DNA of 64,000 bases, taken from NCBI GenBank assembly GCA_029265905.1, contig JAJUGR010000003.1:62001-126000 (forward strand). Direction: 5' to 3'. The translations under genes were made by a program, and so were the position numbers. Shown here one piece after another: positions 35,782 through 44,955 of the stretch; the first letter of the stretch is position 1; every line of letters begins with the position of its first letter. The notes beneath the pieces are model-generated. The model did no database searches and was not told the DNA's origin. It saw nothing but the letters and a program-made list of their open reading frames with translations. This DNA is from Sporomusaceae bacterium (GTDB taxonomy: Bacteria > Bacillota > Negativicutes > Acidaminococcales > JAJUGR01).

Positions 35782-36422
35782 TCGCTCTCCACCTCTTTTT
35801 TCTGCGCCAAAAAAGCTTCCCAGGCGGCCGTCATCGCCAAAAAAACTTCGTCTTCACCCCGACCGGCGTCAAGCGTGACGATGCGCGCCGGAAACCGCGC
35901 CGCCAAAGTCAAAAAGCCGCTGCGCACCGCCTGTTGAAAAGCCAATCCTTCCTGCTCCATCCGGTCTTGTCCGCCGCGCTTGCCCATCCGCGCCTGGAGC
36001 AAGACCGGGTCGGCGTCAAACAAAAATGTCAGGTCCGGCCCCAGGCCGCCAGTGGCGAAATCATTCGTTGCCTGCACCGTTTCTAGCGGCAGGCCGCGCA
36101 CCATGCTCTGATAAACAAGCGTAGAGTCGCAAAACCGGTCGCACAAAACGATATGACCGGCCTCCAGCGCTGGGCGGACAACCGTCCGCACATGCTCCGC
36201 CCGGGCGGCCAAATACAAAAGCAATTCGGCCCGCTCGCCCAGCGCCATGTCAGGCGAAAGCAAGATCGCCCGGATCGCTTCGCCGGCCGGCGTGCCGCCT
36301 GGCTCCCGCGTGGTGATCACGCGCGAACCCCGGCACCGCAGGTAATCGGCCAAGCGCGCCATCTGTGTTGTTTTCCCTGCGCCGTCGGGGCCTTCCACCG
36401 TCACAAACAGACCTTTTTTCAT
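35778..36422 (-). CDS. tmk: Thymidylate kinase
   Basis: Tmk converts dTMP to dTDP. The 214-residue P-loop kinase has VEGPDGAGKTTQ at residues 9-20, the DR(F/Y) motif in CDRFCDSTLVYQ and the LID region KRGGQDRMEQEG. ATG 36422 overlaps the decarboxylase stop by 4 bp. Confidence 0.97.
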   Translation of the reverse strand: MKKGLFVTVEGPDGAGKTTQMARLADYLRCRGSRVITTREPGGTPAGEAIRAILLSPDMALGERAELLLYLAARAEHVRTVVRPALEAGHIVLCDRFCDSTLVYQSMVRGLPLETVQATNDFATGGLGPDLTFLFDADPVLLQARMGKRGGQDRMEQEGLAFQQAVRSGFLTLAARFPARIVTLDAGRGEDEVFLAMTAAWEAFLAQKKEVESE

Positions 36423-37882
36423 CCTTCGTCCACCACCTGTATTGTTTCAAACCGTTCGTCCTGCGGTCCGGATAAATAAAGCCCCAGCGCTTTCGCCGCC
36501 AGGCACCATTCCAGGATCGCCGGCGAAATTCGCTCCCCCGGCAGCAGCACCGGCACGCCGGGCGGGTAGAAGGTCACCGGCTCGGCCGCAACGCAGCCGA
36601 CCGCCTCGCGAACCGGCCGGCTCCGCTTGTCGGCAAAAAAAGCCGCGCGCGGCAGCATCGCCAGTGCCGTTTGCTGCGGCGCCGCCGGCAGCAGCTCCTT
36701 CGGACGCCGCGCTCTCGGCTGCGCCGCCAGGTTCACGAACGCCGCTTCCACCGCGTCCGCCACTTCGGGGGCGTCGCCGAGCGTGATCAAAAGCAGCACG
36801 TTATTTTGATCGACCAGTTCCACCTGGAAGCGTGACTGGCGGCGCAAAATCCGCTCCGCTTCCACGCCGGTCAGGCCGAGCCCAGACACGCTGACGGTTA
36901 TTTTGCACAAATCGACGCTGCTCACGCCGGCCGTCCCGGCCCGTTCCGCCCCGAAACAAAATAAGCCGTCAATATGATTAATGCGTTGGCGGATCATTTC
37001 CGCCAACGCTACCGCGCCGCCGATCAGTTCCGCTCCTTGCTCCTCCAGCTGTGCGATGGCCGCATCAAGTGAAGCCAAGAGCCAATAGTTCGGGCTGGTT
37101 GTCTGCAGCACCGCCAGCGCCGCCGCCGCCCGTTCGCCGCTGACCAGGCTCTGCTTGCCGACATGCAGAACCGAAGCCTGCGTCAGCGCCCCCAGAAGCT
37201 TATGCGTGCTCTGCGCCACCAAGTCAGCGCCCTGCGACAGCGCTGAAGGCGGAAGCCGCCGGTCAAAGCCAAGGTGCGGACCGTGGGCCTCATCCACCAG
37301 GACGGGGATTCCCCGTCCATGCGCCAGCCGCACAATCGCAGCCAAATCACAGCTGCCGCCGTAATAGTTGGGCGTCGTCACCAAGACTGCCTGTATGTCG
37401 GGCTGCTCGGCCAACGCGGCCTCAACCGCCGACGGCAGCACCTGTCCGGCGATTCCCAGTTCGTCGTCCGTTTGCGTCGCCACAAAAACCGGCTCCGCGC
37501 CGGCCAAAATCAGGCCGCCCAGCACGGAGCGATGGGCATTGCGGGCGACGAGCACTTTGCCGCCCGGCCGCACCGCCGCCAGCAGCATGGCGTGAATTGC
37601 CGACGTCGTGCCGTTGACGACAAAAAAGGTCCGGGCCGCGCCGTACACCCGCGCCGCCCGCTCCTGCGCCAGCTTGATGCAGCCCGCGGGCGAAAACAAG
37701 TCGTCCAGCTCGTGCATCAACGAAACATCCATCGCCAGCGCCTCGGCGGTAAACAGACGGGCAAGCGCCGGATGCATGCCGCGGCCATATTTGTGCCCCG
37801 GCGTATGAAAAGGAAGGGCTTCTTCCCGTCGATAGGCTTCCATCGCTTCCAGCAAAGGCAGCGATGCCTTTAAAGTCTCCAT
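36419..37882 (-). CDS. Orn/Lys/Arg decarboxylase-family PLP protein (YaaO-like)
   Basis: This 487-residue fold-type I PLP enzyme has the family N-terminus LPFHTPGHKYGRG, the aspartate of VDEAHGPHLGF and the Schiff-base lysine in AQSTHKLLGALTQ (near residue 227). At this length it lacks the long wing domains of inducible decarboxylases and matches the biosynthetic Firmicute group that gives agmatine, cadaverine or putrescine. Which amino acid is used cannot be read. It heads the tmk-holB operon, as yaaO does in Bacillus. Confidence 0.92.
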   Translation of the reverse strand: METLKASLPLLEAMEAYRREEALPFHTPGHKYGRGMHPALARLFTAEALAMDVSLMHELDDLFSPAGCIKLAQERAARVYGAARTFFVVNGTTSAIHAMLLAAVRPGGKVLVARNAHRSVLGGLILAGAEPVFVATQTDDELGIAGQVLPSAVEAALAEQPDIQAVLVTTPNYYGGSCDLAAIVRLAHGRGIPVLVDEAHGPHLGFDRRLPPSALSQGADLVAQSTHKLLGALTQASVLHVGKQSLVSGERAAAALAVLQTTSPNYWLLASLDAAIAQLEEQGAELIGGAVALAEMIRQRINHIDGLFCFGAERAGTAGVSSVDLCKITVSVSGLGLTGVEAERILRRQSRFQVELVDQNNVLLLITLGDAPEVADAVEAAFVNLAAQPRARRPKELLPAAPQQTALAMLPRAAFFADKRSRPVREAVGCVAAEPVTFYPPGVPVLLPGERISPAILEWCLAAKALGLYLSGPQDERFETIQVVDEG

Positions 37883-37914
37883 CTTGCTCTCTCCCGAGCC
37901 GCTTTTTGTCTTTC

Positions 37915-37943
37915 ATTGTAACACAGCGGCCCGTCGGTCACAA
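37915..37943 (-). promoter_or_regulatory. Promoter of the decarboxylase-tmk-holB operon
   Basis: Minus-strand TTGTGA (37938-37943), a 17-bp spacer and TACAAT (37915-37920). The -35 overlaps the stop codon of the upstream kinase gene. Confidence 0.65.
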
Positions 37944-39083
37944 TGCGCTCTTGCCCTGCAGCGGAATCCGCAGGCGGATTCGCGTGCCCTGATTGACGCC
38001 CGACTCGACAGCAACCTCGCCGCCAAGCAGCTTGGCCCGCTCCCTGATCCCCATCAAGCCGAATGACTCCTCGCCGATCGTCTGCATGTCGGCAATGCCC
38101 TGGCCGTCATCCTCAATCTGCGCGTTGACGAATTGGTGCGAATAGTCTAATTGCACGACAACATGGCTGGCCTTGGCATGCTTTTCCACATTCGTAACCG
38201 CTTCCTGCACGACACGGAACACCCCTACTTCGACGTGCGAATCGAGCCGCTTTGCCGCGCCGGTTACCCGCAGCTCGCAGATCAGACCCGTGCGTTTTTC
38301 CGCGCCCTCCATCAGGCGCCGCACAGTGGCGACCAAGCCTAAGTCGTCAAGCGTCATCGGCCGCAGGTCAAAGATGATCTTGCGCACTTCCGCCAGGGAG
38401 TTGCGCACTAGCGTGCGCAACTCCTTGAGTTCATTGCGCGCGCGTTCCAGATCCGAGTCGAGAAAATGCTCGCACACCTCGGCGCGAAAGACGATGTTCG
38501 CCATCGACTGGGCGGGACCGTCATGGATTTCACGCGCCACGCGGCGCCGTTCCTCTTCCTGGGCCTGGATGATTTTCGCCCCAAAAAACTGGCGTTGCTG
38601 CAATGTCTCCAGCTGATTGACAACCCCGCCCATCTCGGCGCTCAAGTAGCTCAGCACGACGCCGACCTGTGAGACGAGACGCTCCGCTTTGTCCACCGTT
38701 TCCCTCAAGGCCCGCAGGCGCACTTCCGCCTCGTCCCGCATGCGCCGCAAGCTTTGTTCCTGCGAGCGCAGCACCGCCAGGTCAACCTGAAGGCGGTTGG
38801 CCTCCTCATACGCTTCCTTGATATTCGTTTCCGAGTAGCGCTGGAAATCGCGGCTCACTTCCATCAGCCGCAGCCGCGAACGCCGCTCCCGCTTTTCAAT
38901 GTCATCCACCTTGAAAATAACCTCGGCCGTCTGCTGCTTGAGGCGTTCCACATCCCGTTGAACATGCTCCATCTCGCGTCTGGCCGCTTCGTAAATGTCA
39001 AAAATCTGGCCTTTGCTTTTTTCAACCGCCTCGATTGTGCTCTTAACGATTTTATCCAGCTCTTTTGCCCCATTTAGCGCCAT
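37938..39083 (-). CDS. DegS-like cytoplasmic sensor histidine kinase
   Basis: This kinase of about 381 residues has no membrane segment. The first ~170 residues are a long coiled coil (DegS-type sensor domain), followed by a HisKA_3 dimerisation/phosphoacceptor segment (REIHDGPAQ, phospho-His near residue 187) and a HATPase with NVEKHAKA and DDGQGI. No response regulator gene lies next to it, and the downstream gene is the decarboxylase. ATG 39083 and ATG 39098 are both possible starts behind G-rich sequence. Confidence 0.9.
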   Translation of the reverse strand: MALNGAKELDKIVKSTIEAVEKSKGQIFDIYEAARREMEHVQRDVERLKQQTAEVIFKVDDIEKRERRSRLRLMEVSRDFQRYSETNIKEAYEEANRLQVDLAVLRSQEQSLRRMRDEAEVRLRALRETVDKAERLVSQVGVVLSYLSAEMGGVVNQLETLQQRQFFGAKIIQAQEEERRRVAREIHDGPAQSMANIVFRAEVCEHFLDSDLERARNELKELRTLVRNSLAEVRKIIFDLRPMTLDDLGLVATVRRLMEGAEKRTGLICELRVTGAAKRLDSHVEVGVFRVVQEAVTNVEKHAKASHVVVQLDYSHQFVNAQIEDDGQGIADMQTIGEESFGLMGIRERAKLLGGEVAVESGVNQGTRIRLRIPLQGKSAL

Positions 39084-39131
39084 ATCCCGGCCCCCCATAC
39101 CCCCTGTGCCCACCAGGCACTATCAACTTAA

Positions 39132-39161
39132 ATTATAGCAAATTTCAAGCCCTTATAGCAA
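39132..39161 (-). promoter_or_regulatory. Promoter of the DegS-like kinase
   Basis: Minus-strand TTGCTA (39156-39161), an 18-bp spacer and a perfect TATAAT (39132-39137). Confidence 0.68.
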
Positions 39162-39166
39162 AATAA

Positions 39167-39203
39167 CTCAAAAAAGGGCCCCTCAAGCAAGCTTGAGGGG
39201 CCC
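39167..39203 (-). terminator. Intrinsic terminator after the chemoreceptor gene
   Basis: A 13-bp stem (arms 39176-39188 and 39191-39203, GGGCCCCTCAAGC) with a 2-nt centre is followed on the minus strand by TTTTTT. Confidence 0.92.
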
Positions 39204-39219
39204 CGGCTTCATCCTGCCT

Positions 39220-41250
39220 TTATACCTGGAAGCGCGCCACCGCTTCACGCAAATCATTCGCCAACATGGCCAGGCTTTGGCTCGAAGACGCGATCTCCTC
39301 CATGGAGGCAGACTGCTCTTCGGTCGCGGCCGACACATTTTGCGACTGGCTGGAGGCCTGTTTGCTCAAGCCGTCGATCCGCTGCACAGCTCCCACGATT
39401 TGCTCGCTGCCGGAGGCCATGGAACTGACCGCAGCGGAGATCTCCTTCACCTGGCCCGAAACAAGCGTCACAAGCGAAACAATCTCGCGGAATGCCGCTC
39501 CGGCTTCCGCCACCACGTCAGCGCCCACCTTCACTTCCCGGGTGCCGTCATTCATCGCGGCAACGGCCTTGTCCGTATCTTGCTGGATGCCACCAATCAA
39601 AGCGGCGATCTTTTCCGTGGCCTGCTGCGACTGCTCGGCCAGCTTGCGCACCTCTTCTGCAACTACAGCAAAGCCACGCCCTTGCTCGCCGGCGCGGGCG
39701 GCTTCAATCGCCGCATTGAGCGCCAAAAGGTTCGTCTGTCCGGCAATGCCGGCGATCGTTTCCACAATCTGGCCGATTTCCTTGGAGCGCTCGCCCAATT
39801 CAGTAACCACTTGCGCCGATGCGCTGACAGTCTGTTCAATCTTGCCCATCTGCCCGACCGCCCGTTCAACGGACTGATTGCCGACCTGCGCCTTGCCGGC
39901 CGCTTGCGCCGACTGGTCGGCGACCATGTTTGTCGTTGCCGCAACCTGCTGGATACCGGCCGACATGTGTTCGACAACCGACGTCGTTTCTTCAACAGCG
40001 CTCAGCTGCGCCTCCGCTCCGCTCGCCACCTCCGTGATGGCGATCGCGACCTGCGTGGCCGCCTGAGCCGACTGTTCGGCGCTCGCGGTCAGCTCCTCGC
40101 TGGACGCCGCCAGTTGCTCCGCTTCAGCATGCACCTTGCCCACCAAGGCGCGCAAATTGGCGCGCATATCCCGGAAGCCCTGCGCCAGTTGCCCAATTTC
40201 ATCCTGCGACGAGGCATCGATCTCCCGCTCCCGCAAGTCCCCTTGCGCTAAAAGCAGACACTCGTCGCGAAGGGCCACAATCGGCTTGGCAAACTGCTTG
40301 GCGATGAACACAATCGCCGCCACAGCAGCAGCCAAGCAAACCAGCGCGACCGCCAGCAGCGTTTTGGCCAGCGCATTCGTTTCCTTGTTCATCTCGGCTT
40401 CCGGTGCTGCGACCATCATAATCCAGCGCTGGTCGCCCGGCAAATCAACCGGCGTCGCCACGGCAATCCGCTTCACGCCGTCGACAAACGTATAGGCGCC
40501 CTGGGTTTGCTTTCCTGAGTCCCGCACCGCCTTAAAAAGACTAATCAGGCTGTCATCCAACTCCGCTTGGGCCAGCTTTAATTCAGCATTGATTTTTTTC
40601 TCCGCCAAATTCAGCTTCCCGACCAAATCGGGACGCGTCGGATGGGCGATAATCATGCCCGAGTCATCAGCCAACTGGCCATAGCCGGTGTCCAGAAACT
40701 TGAGGCCCTTCACCGCTTCCGTCAGGCGGTCGGTGGAAAATGTCCCGATCAGCACGCCGTTTAACTGGCCATTATGTACAACAGGAACCGCCGCCACAAC
40801 GGCCAGCTTGCCGGTCGCCCTGGACAACAGCGGATCGGAGACAGCCGGTTTGCGGGTCTCGAGAACTTTTTTAAAGTAAGCCCGGTCGCTGTAGTTGCCG
40901 GTCGCTCCGGTATTGTTCACGCTCGACCCGTCGGGCGAGACAAAGACGATCACGTCAAAGGTGTTGAGCCGCTTAAACGTTTCATTCAAGGCCTCCGCCA
41001 TGTTGGCCTTGTCGCCGCTGCGGACGCGCTGGATGCTCGCCAAATCTTCAAGGTGTCCCAGCATCATGTCGACATCGGCATGAACGCGCTTGGCGTAGTC
41101 GGTTCCCACGGCAGCCGCCGTTTGGCCGACGCTCTTTGAAAGGGAATCATGCGAAAAATAATAGCTTACCCCCGCCAGCCCGCCGAGGGCGACCAAAAAC
41201 AGAGGCACCAGCATGACCAATAGTTTCGTTTGGATAGTCCGAGTTCCCAA
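39220..41250 (-). CDS. Methyl-accepting chemotaxis protein with dCache sensor domain
   Basis: This transmembrane receptor of about 676 residues has an N-terminal membrane segment ([19 protein letters not shown]), a large extracytoplasmic dCache domain (~40-280, including [21 protein letters not shown]), a second membrane segment near 290, HAMP, and a cytoplasmic signalling domain with the MCP hairpin ([19 protein letters not shown]). I prefer TTG 41250 as start because GGAG lies nine bases before it; GTG 41283 gives 11 more residues. A c-di-GMP-I riboswitch and a terminator lie in its leader. Confidence 0.94.
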   Translation of the reverse strand: MGTRTIQTKLLVMLVPLFLVALGGLAGVSYYFSHDSLSKSVGQTAAAVGTDYAKRVHADVDMMLGHLEDLASIQRVRSGDKANMAEALNETFKRLNTFDVIVFVSPDGSSVNNTGATGNYSDRAYFKKVLETRKPAVSDPLLSRATGKLAVVAAVPVVHNGQLNGVLIGTFSTDRLTEAVKGLKFLDTGYGQLADDSGMIIAHPTRPDLVGKLNLAEKKINAELKLAQAELDDSLISLFKAVRDSGKQTQGAYTFVDGVKRIAVATPVDLPGDQRWIMMVAAPEAEMNKETNALAKTLLAVALVCLAAAVAAIVFIAKQFAKPIVALRDECLLLAQGDLREREIDASSQDEIGQLAQGFRDMRANLRALVGKVHAEAEQLAASSEELTASAEQSAQAATQVAIAITEVASGAEAQLSAVEETTSVVEHMSAGIQQVAATTNMVADQSAQAAGKAQVGNQSVERAVGQMGKIEQTVSASAQVVTELGERSKEIGQIVETIAGIAGQTNLLALNAAIEAARAGEQGRGFAVVAEEVRKLAEQSQQATEKIAALIGGIQQDTDKAVAAMNDGTREVKVGADVVAEAGAAFREIVSLVTLVSGQVKEISAAVSSMASGSEQIVGAVQRIDGLSKQASSQSQNVSAATEEQSASMEEIASSSQSLAMLANDLREAVARFQV

Positions 41251-41300
41251 CTTTGCACGCTCCTTTTCCGAAATAAATTGCACCCGCCGTCAGCTGAACA

Positions 41301-41331
41301 GATAAAAAGAAAGGCCGGACGCGCGCCAGCC
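41301..41331 (-). terminator. Expression-platform terminator of the chemoreceptor riboswitch
   Basis: Minus-strand GGCTGG and CCGGCC (41326-41331 and 41313-41318) pair around 7 nt, followed by TTTCTTTTTATC. Its first arm can instead pair with CAGCCT (41376-41381) inside the aptamer. Confidence 0.75.
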
Positions 41332-41355
41332 TCTATCAGCAACTAACTCTCATCA

Positions 41356-41435
41356 ATTGGCAGCGTGGCGATCATAGGCTGTTGCCCTTAGACCCATGGC
41401 TTTGCGTCATTGCCTTTCGGCAAGTTTGCCTAGTA
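41356..41435 (-). promoter_or_regulatory. c-di-GMP-I (GEMM) riboswitch upstream of the chemoreceptor
   Basis: The minus strand shows the GEMM-I landmarks in order: GGCAAAC, a GAAA-capped stem (TTGCC-GAAA-GGCAA), GACGCAAAGCCATGGGTCTA, a short P3 hairpin and the closing TGCC that pairs with the initial GGCA to form P1. It lies about 105 nt upstream of the receptor start with a terminator in between, so it is a transcriptional switch. Confidence 0.9.
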
Positions 41436-41547
41436 TGCAGTTGTTTAAAATAAGCGAGTTACTTATTATTAAAACGTATTTAGCCTGTTGCGTCAACACC
41501 GCCAGGTCAATTCCGATAAAAACGCGTCATTGCCGCAACAGCGCCGG

Positions 41548-42642
41548 TCATCGCGCCTGCATAATCACGCCGCCGCCCAGCACGTAATCCCCGTCATAAA
41601 AAACAACCGCCTGCCCCGGCGTAATCGCCCGCTGCGCTTCTTCGAAGACGACGGTTGCCTGCCCCGCCTCGTCAACCGTCAGCGTCGCCGCCGCCTCTTT
41701 GTGGCTGTAGCGGATGCGCGCCCCGACCGCCCACGTTTCGCCGACGGCCGGCCGCGCACCGACAAAGTGCAGCTTCGCTGCCGTCAGCCGGTTGCTGAAC
41801 ACTGCGCCAGATGGGCCAACAATAACTTGATTTTTGTCCGCGTCAAGCGCCACGACAAACAGCGGCTCCGACCAGGCGATCCCCAGCCCCTTGCGCTGTC
41901 CGACCGTGTGAAAGGCAATGCCGCTGTGTTTACCGATCACCCGTCCGTCCAAGTGCACGATGTCGCCCGGCCGATAGAGATCGGCGGCGTGGCGAAGCAA
42001 GAAGGCCTTGTAATCGCCGTCCGGAATAAAACAGATGTCCTGGCTGTCCTTTTTCGACGCCACCGGCAAACCGTAGGCCGCTGCTAAGCGCCGCGTCTCA
42101 TCCTTGCTCGTCATCGAGCCCAAGGGGAAAAGCACCCGCGGCAACGTCGTCTGATCCAGGTGATACAGCACATACGACTGGTCCTTCGTCAAATCAGCCG
42201 CTTTGCGCAGCCGCCAGCGGCCACCCTCGCCTTCAATCCGCGCGTAATGGCCGGTGGCGACATAGTCGCATTCAATCATCCGGGCCTTCTCCAGCAGCGC
42301 ATCGAACTTCAGGCTGAAGTTGCAATTGATGCAGGGATTCGGCGTCCGTCCGGCCGCATACTCCGCAATAAAACAATCAACCACGTCCGTGCGAAAACGC
42401 TCCTTCAAGTTGAGCGTATAGTGGGGTATGCCGAGCACCTCAGCCACCCGCTTGGCGTCGTTGACGTCAGACAGCGCGCAGCAGGTGCGGCTCGTTTTTT
42501 GCTCCGGCGCCGCCTCGTCGCTCTCCTCCCACAGACGCATGGTTGCGCCAATCACCTCATAGCCTTGCTCCAACAGCAAGGCCGCCATAACCGAACTATC
42601 CACGCCGCCGCTCATCGCGGCCAGCACTCTTTTCTTACGCAT
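41548..42642 (-). CDS. mnmA: tRNA-specific 2-thiouridylase
   Basis: MnmA thiolates U34 of glutamine, glutamate and lysine tRNAs. The 364-residue protein has the PP-loop SGGVDSS (residues 11-17), the two catalytic cysteines (RTPNPCINCN and DICFIPDGDY) and the C-terminal beta-barrel. GGGGGGGAG precedes ATG 42642. In many Firmicutes it follows iscS and iscU, which are absent here. Confidence 0.96.
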   Translation of the reverse strand: MRKKRVLAAMSGGVDSSVMAALLLEQGYEVIGATMRLWEESDEAAPEQKTSRTCCALSDVNDAKRVAEVLGIPHYTLNLKERFRTDVVDCFIAEYAAGRTPNPCINCNFSLKFDALLEKARMIECDYVATGHYARIEGEGGRWRLRKAADLTKDQSYVLYHLDQTTLPRVLFPLGSMTSKDETRRLAAAYGLPVASKKDSQDICFIPDGDYKAFLLRHAADLYRPGDIVHLDGRVIGKHSGIAFHTVGQRKGLGIAWSEPLFVVALDADKNQVIVGPSGAVFSNRLTAAKLHFVGARPAVGETWAVGARIRYSHKEAAATLTVDEAGQATVVFEEAQRAITPGQAVVFYDGDYVLGGGVIMQAR

Positions 42643-42685
42643 GTGACTCCCCCCCGCACTTTCCCAAAAGCATCCCTAGTAGTTC

Positions 42686-42715
42686 ATAATACCGCAACCA
42701 GCCCGGACAAGACAA
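42686..42715 (-). promoter_or_regulatory. mnmA promoter
   Basis: Minus-strand TTGTCT (42710-42715), an 18-bp spacer and TATTAT (42686-42691). Confidence 0.62.
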
Positions 42716-42755
42716 GCCGGCAAGAAGAATTATATCCGACAATCCCGATCTCTTG

Positions 42756-42761
42756 TATAAT
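42756..42761 (+). promoter_or_regulatory. -10 element of the hydE promoter
   Basis: A perfect TATAAT lies 58 bp before the hydE start. The -35 is not recognisable at the normal distance. Confidence 0.45.
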
Positions 42762-42819
42762 ATAGAGTAAGCCGCCTGGCTACATCCGTCGAAGATCAGA
42801 TCACAAAGGAGGCATTCAC

Positions 42820-43848
42820 TTGCAAGCCATCTTGGAACAGCTGGAAAAAACCGCCCGCATCGAACGGGATGATCTCATAAAGCTGCTGGCGGACGACTCG
42901 CTGGACGAGGCCATTTTTGCCGCCGCCGACCGCGTTCGCCGGCAAACCGTTGGCGATGCCGTACACCTGCGCGGGCTGATTGAATTCTCCAACATCTGCA
43001 AACAAAATTGCTGCTACTGCGGTCTGCGGCGCGACAACGCCAACGTCCACCGCTACCGCATGAAGGCGGAGGAAATCATCCGTTTGGCCGAACATGCCAA
43101 AGCGCTCGGCTTCCAAACCCTCGTCCTGCAATCCGGCGAGGACGATTATTTCACCCCGGAGCGCCTGACCCCGATCCTCAAGGCAATCAAGGCGCTGGGC
43201 TTCGCCATCACCCTGTCAATCGGAGAAAAACCGCCTGAAGTCTACGCCGCGTATAAAGCCGCCGGCGCCGACCGCTATCTGCTGCGCATTGAGACGACCA
43301 ACAGCACGCTCTACGGCCGTTTTCATCCCGGCATGAGTTTTGACAACCGGCTCGCCTGCCTCGCTGCGCTGCGGGAGGAAGGCTTCGAGGTGGGGACGGG
43401 CTGCCTCGTCGGCCTGCCCGGCCAGACCTTGGGCGACCTGGCCGACGACCTGCTGTTTTTCCAGGCGATCGATGCCGATATGATCGGCCTCGGCCCCTTC
43501 ATCCCTAATCAGGACACGCCCCTGGCCGAAGCGGCGGGCGGAAATTTTCAATTGGCAAGAAAAGTAATGGCGCTGGCCCGCTTGCTGCGGCCAGACGCCA
43601 ATATTCCCGCCACCACGGCTATGGAGGCGCTTCACCCGCAGGGCAGAATCCTCGCCCTGCAAAGTGGCGCCAATGTTATTATGCCCAATGTGACCGAGGG
43701 CGACTACCGCAGCTGGTATGTGCTTTACCCCGGCAAAGTCGGCGTGCACGATACGCCGGAAAACAGCGTGGAGGCAATCCGGAAAAAGATTGCCGCCATC
43801 GGCCGCACCATCGGCCAGGATCAAGGCTTCCGCTCAAAGCGTCCCTGA
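42820..43848 (+). CDS. hydE: FeFe-hydrogenase H-cluster radical SAM maturase HydE
   Basis: HydE takes part in assembling the dithiomethylamine/diiron subcluster of FeFe hydrogenases. The 342-residue protein has the radical SAM motif SNICKQNCCYCGLR (Cys60, 64, 67), IETTNSTLYGRFHPGMSF and the HydE-type C-terminus GPFIPNQDTPLA. It begins with TTG 42820, seven bases after GGAGG. HydF, HydG and hydrogenase genes are not in the window. PylB and biotin synthase are related, but the motifs fit HydE better. Confidence 0.9.
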   Translation: MQAILEQLEKTARIERDDLIKLLADDSLDEAIFAAADRVRRQTVGDAVHLRGLIEFSNICKQNCCYCGLRRDNANVHRYRMKAEEIIRLAEHAKALGFQTLVLQSGEDDYFTPERLTPILKAIKALGFAITLSIGEKPPEVYAAYKAAGADRYLLRIETTNSTLYGRFHPGMSFDNRLACLAALREEGFEVGTGCLVGLPGQTLGDLADDLLFFQAIDADMIGLGPFIPNQDTPLAEAAGGNFQLARKVMALARLLRPDANIPATTAMEALHPQGRILALQSGANVIMPNVTEGDYRSWYVLYPGKVGVHDTPENSVEAIRKKIAAIGRTIGQDQGFRSKRP

Positions 43849-43849
43849 C

Positions 43850-44836
43850 TCAGGCTCGAGTCGGGCGAGCCGCCTCAAGCTCGTCAGAAAAGCACCAGCG
43901 GCCGCGGCCGCAATATTTTGCCAGATACATGGCCTGGTCAGCCTGGTAGATGAGTTCCTCGGCCGCGATGGCCGACTCCTCCACATACGCGATCCCGATG
44001 CTGGCGGAGACGCAAATCAAGTGCCCATCAATAAAAAACGGTTCACCAATGGTGCTGAGCAAGCGTTCTGCGACTTGCTCGGCATCTTTTCTTTTTGACA
44101 AGGACGGCAGCACCAGCACAAACTCGTCCCCACCGATGCGGCTGACGATGTTTTCCGCGCCATCGCCGCCTCGGTACAAAAGCAGGTCGCTGGCCCGAAC
44201 CGCGCCTTCCAAGCGGCGTGAAACCTCTTTGAGAAGCTCATCGCCTGTTCCGTGCCCGTAGGTATCATTGACGCGTTTCATTCCGTCCAAATCGAAAAAC
44301 ATCACCGTCATGGGCGTCAAGCGCCGTTTGGCCAGATCAATCAGCTCCGTCAAGTGCTCATCGAGCCAGCGCCGGTTGGGCAGCTTAGTCATCGGATCGT
44401 GGTACGCCTGAAAGCGCATCACTTCTTCCATCGCCCGCCGGTCAGTTATGTCCCGGACAAACACGGCGATGTACGCCGCCTGAGCGCCGTCGCAAGCCAC
44501 CGGCGAGAGCGATATCTCATACCAGTGACCAAGCATCGCCAAATCAAAGCGTGTTCCCTTCCGGCTCAGCAACGCCTCCGCCGCCTGCTTTTTCAACAAC
44601 CTACGCTTATCCGCCCGCAAAAAAGCAAGCGGGTTATGGCCGAACAGCTGTTTTCGCTCCCTGCCCAATAGTGCGGCCATCGCGCCGTTAATTTCCTCAA
44701 TATGAAATGAGCGGTTGAGCAGCAAAAAAGGGTCGCCAATCGCCTGCAAGGCCGCCTCTAGCACCCGCGCCCTGCCAGCCGCTGCAGGGCAGTCCGCCTT
44801 ATCAGTCCCTGTCCGAATGTCAGGTTCCGGTCGCAC
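43850..44836 (-). CDS. PAS-GGDEF diguanylate cyclase
   Basis: This soluble protein of 328 residues has one PAS domain (~30-125) with the usual PAC tail (VFVRDITDRRAMEE) and a GGDEF domain with an intact GGDEF signature. Between the RASD that would form the inhibitory site and GGDEF lies a ~13-residue insertion (LLLYRGGDGAEN), which may alter or abolish product inhibition. No membrane segment is present, so it senses a cytoplasmic signal. Its stop lies one base from the convergent hydE stop. Confidence 0.92.
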   Translation of the reverse strand: MRPEPDIRTGTDKADCPAAAGRARVLEAALQAIGDPFLLLNRSFHIEEINGAMAALLGRERKQLFGHNPLAFLRADKRRLLKKQAAEALLSRKGTRFDLAMLGHWYEISLSPVACDGAQAAYIAVFVRDITDRRAMEEVMRFQAYHDPMTKLPNRRWLDEHLTELIDLAKRRLTPMTVMFFDLDGMKRVNDTYGHGTGDELLKEVSRRLEGAVRASDLLLYRGGDGAENIVSRIGGDEFVLVLPSLSKRKDAEQVAERLLSTIGEPFFIDGHLICVSASIGIAYVEESAIAAEELIYQADQAMYLAKYCGRGRWCFSDELEAARPTRA

Positions 44837-44955
44837 GAAACCACCGCCTTAAGTCCCATTTTTCACGTTAAATTCTTCGACGTCGACCAGAAAAATCCTG
44901 TAAGATAAATTCAAGTTCGACGAAGAGTTTGAAAAACTTTTCCCAAGACAGCCGT

